From positions 1 to 8,754 of the forward strand of contig JAOPVN010000254.1 of assembly GCA_025966175.1 (NCBI GenBank): a stretch of 8,754 nucleotides of DNA, given 5' to 3'. The position numbers and the translations under genes are program-made. How positions within the stretch are numbered: position 1 is the first letter of the stretch; each line of letters opens with the position of its first letter. A model generated the notes under the pieces. It worked only from the letters and a program-made list of their open reading frames with translations, was not told where the DNA came from and ran no database searches. Origin of the DNA: Modestobacter sp. Its GTDB lineage: Bacteria; Actinomycetota; Actinomycetes; Mycobacteriales; Geodermatophilaceae. Below are positions 8,320-8,754 of the stretch, in pieces.

Positions 8320-8347
8320 CCGGCCGCTGGACGTCACCAGCGGCCGG
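8320..8347. repeat. Perfect 11-bp inverted repeat in the ahcY-mtrA gap
   Basis: CCGGCCGCTGG (8320-8330) and CCAGCGGCCGG (8337-8347) are perfect complements around a 6-nt loop ACGTCA. It lies between repeat copy B and the 15-bp hairpin, overlapping the outer edge of copy B by two bases (8346-8347). It may be a terminator stem for ahcY or a protein-binding palindrome. Confidence 0.65.
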
Positions 8348-8400
8348 CCCCCTTGCAGGGCCCCGCCGCGAGCCTGCGAGTGGCGGGGGGCAAGGGGGTC
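8346..8400 (-). repeat. 55-bp hairpin repeat, copy B, directly after ahcY
   Basis: Read on the minus strand it begins 3 nt after the ahcY TAA. Its end arms GACCCCCTTGC and GCAAGGGGGCC pair at 10 of 11 positions, with the same A-C mismatch as copy A at 1769-1823. Length is identical to copy A and 43 of 55 bases match. An inner 7-bp stem is also present: plus-strand CCCCGCC (8361-8367) with GGCGGGG (8382-8388). At this site it may serve as the ahcY terminator; its presence inside a coding gene elsewhere argues it is a dispersed element rather than a terminator that happens to look alike. Confidence 0.75.
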
Positions 8401-8403
8401 CTC

Positions 8404-8754
8404 TTAGTAGCGGTAGTGGTCGCTCTTGTAGGGCCCCTCCACCGGGACGCCGAGGTAGTCGGCCTGCACCTTGGTCAGCTCGGTGAGCTTGACGCCCAGC
8501 GCGTCCAGGTGGAGCCGGGCGACGTGCTCGTCGAGCTTCTTGGGCAGCACCGTGACGCCGGGGGTCTGGCCCTCGTAGGCGGCGCGGTTGTTCCACAGCT
8601 CGATCTGGGCCAGCGTCTGGTTCGAGAACGACGCGCTCATCACGAAGCTGGGGTGCCCGGTGGCGTTGCCCAGGTTCAGCAGCCGGCCCTCGGAGAGCAC
8701 GATGATCGTGTGGCCGTCGGCGAACCGCCACTCGTCGACCTGCGGCTTGATGTT
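8404..8754 (-). CDS. ahcY: S-adenosylhomocysteine hydrolase, C-terminal part (cut by right window edge)
   Basis: Adenosylhomocysteinase (also called SahH) reversibly splits S-adenosylhomocysteine into adenosine and homocysteine, removing the inhibitor of methyltransferases; it is a cytoplasmic NAD-dependent tetramer. The 116 visible residues start with NIKPQVDEWRF. They include the highly conserved LSEGRLLNLGNATGHPSFVM segment and SFSNQTLAQIELW. The protein ends with the family's C-terminal signature VEGPYKSDHYRY, where the Lys and Tyr residues contribute to NAD binding from the neighbouring subunit. The reading frame is open to the window edge, so the nominal internal ATG at 8700 is not the start. 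The stop is TAA at 8406-8404. About a quarter of a usual 480-residue protein is seen. A possible SAH riboswitch or promoter would lie outside the window. It precedes mtrA as in mycobacteria, minus the tmk gene. Confidence 0.97.
   Translation of the reverse strand, partial: NIKPQVDEWRFADGHTIIVLSEGRLLNLGNATGHPSFVMSASFSNQTLAQIELWNNRAAYEGQTPGVTVLPKKLDEHVARLHLDALGVKLTELTKVQADYLGVPVEGPYKSDHYRY

Noticed and set aside
8250..8337. GTCAC half-sites near mtrA (minus strand 8254-8250; plus strand 8333-8337) as MtrA autoregulatory boxes
   Set aside because: MtrA boxes are direct repeats at fixed spacing. These are single half-sites, far apart and in opposite orientation.

Overview
The window is very GC-rich and carries ahcY, mtrA, mtrB, lpqB, comF, hpf and secA in that order on the minus strand. 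This is the arrangement I know from mycobacteria and other Actinobacteria (in M. tuberculosis: sahH, tmk, mtrA, mtrB, lpqB, a comF-like gene, an hpf gene, secA1). The organism is therefore a high-GC actinobacterium. GC level, protein style and GTG starts are reminiscent of the Geodermatophilaceae, but that family placement is an impression, not a demonstration.

Layout, read along the minus strand from the right edge. The C-terminal 116 residues of S-adenosylhomocysteine hydrolase end at 8404. A 159-bp gap containing three successive inverted repeats leads to mtrA (8244-7528). After 70 bp comes mtrB (7457-5703), whose stop codon overlaps the GTG start of lpqB (5706-3967). The MtrB sensor kinase, MtrA response regulator and LpqB lipoprotein form the conserved system linking envelope and cell-cycle state to transcription. 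Then come comF (3879-3079, phosphoribosyltransferase fold) and hpf (2986-2240, long-form ribosome hibernation factor with a clear ribosome binding site). secA (1105 to the left edge, N-terminal 368 residues) lies further on.

Between hpf and secA sits a plus-strand pair not present in the M. tuberculosis arrangement. It is a small pyridoxamine-phosphate-oxidase-fold gene, probably F420-dependent (1194-1628), coupled by a GTGA overlap to a GNAT acetyltransferase gene (1625-2175) that is broken. The break coincides with a 55-bp hairpin-forming sequence. A second copy of the same length, in opposite orientation and 43/55 identical, lies immediately after the ahcY stop codon. The two copies differ at one stem position by a compensating G-C to T-A change. 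They look like two members of a small structured dispersed repeat family, and this is the most interesting observation in the window. A strong bidirectional hairpin at 2190-2228 separates the converging GNAT and hpf genes.

I see no CRISPR array, tRNA, rRNA, prophage, defence system or transposase. No stretch over 300 bp lacks a gene. Apart from the repeat and the broken gene, this is core chromosomal material.
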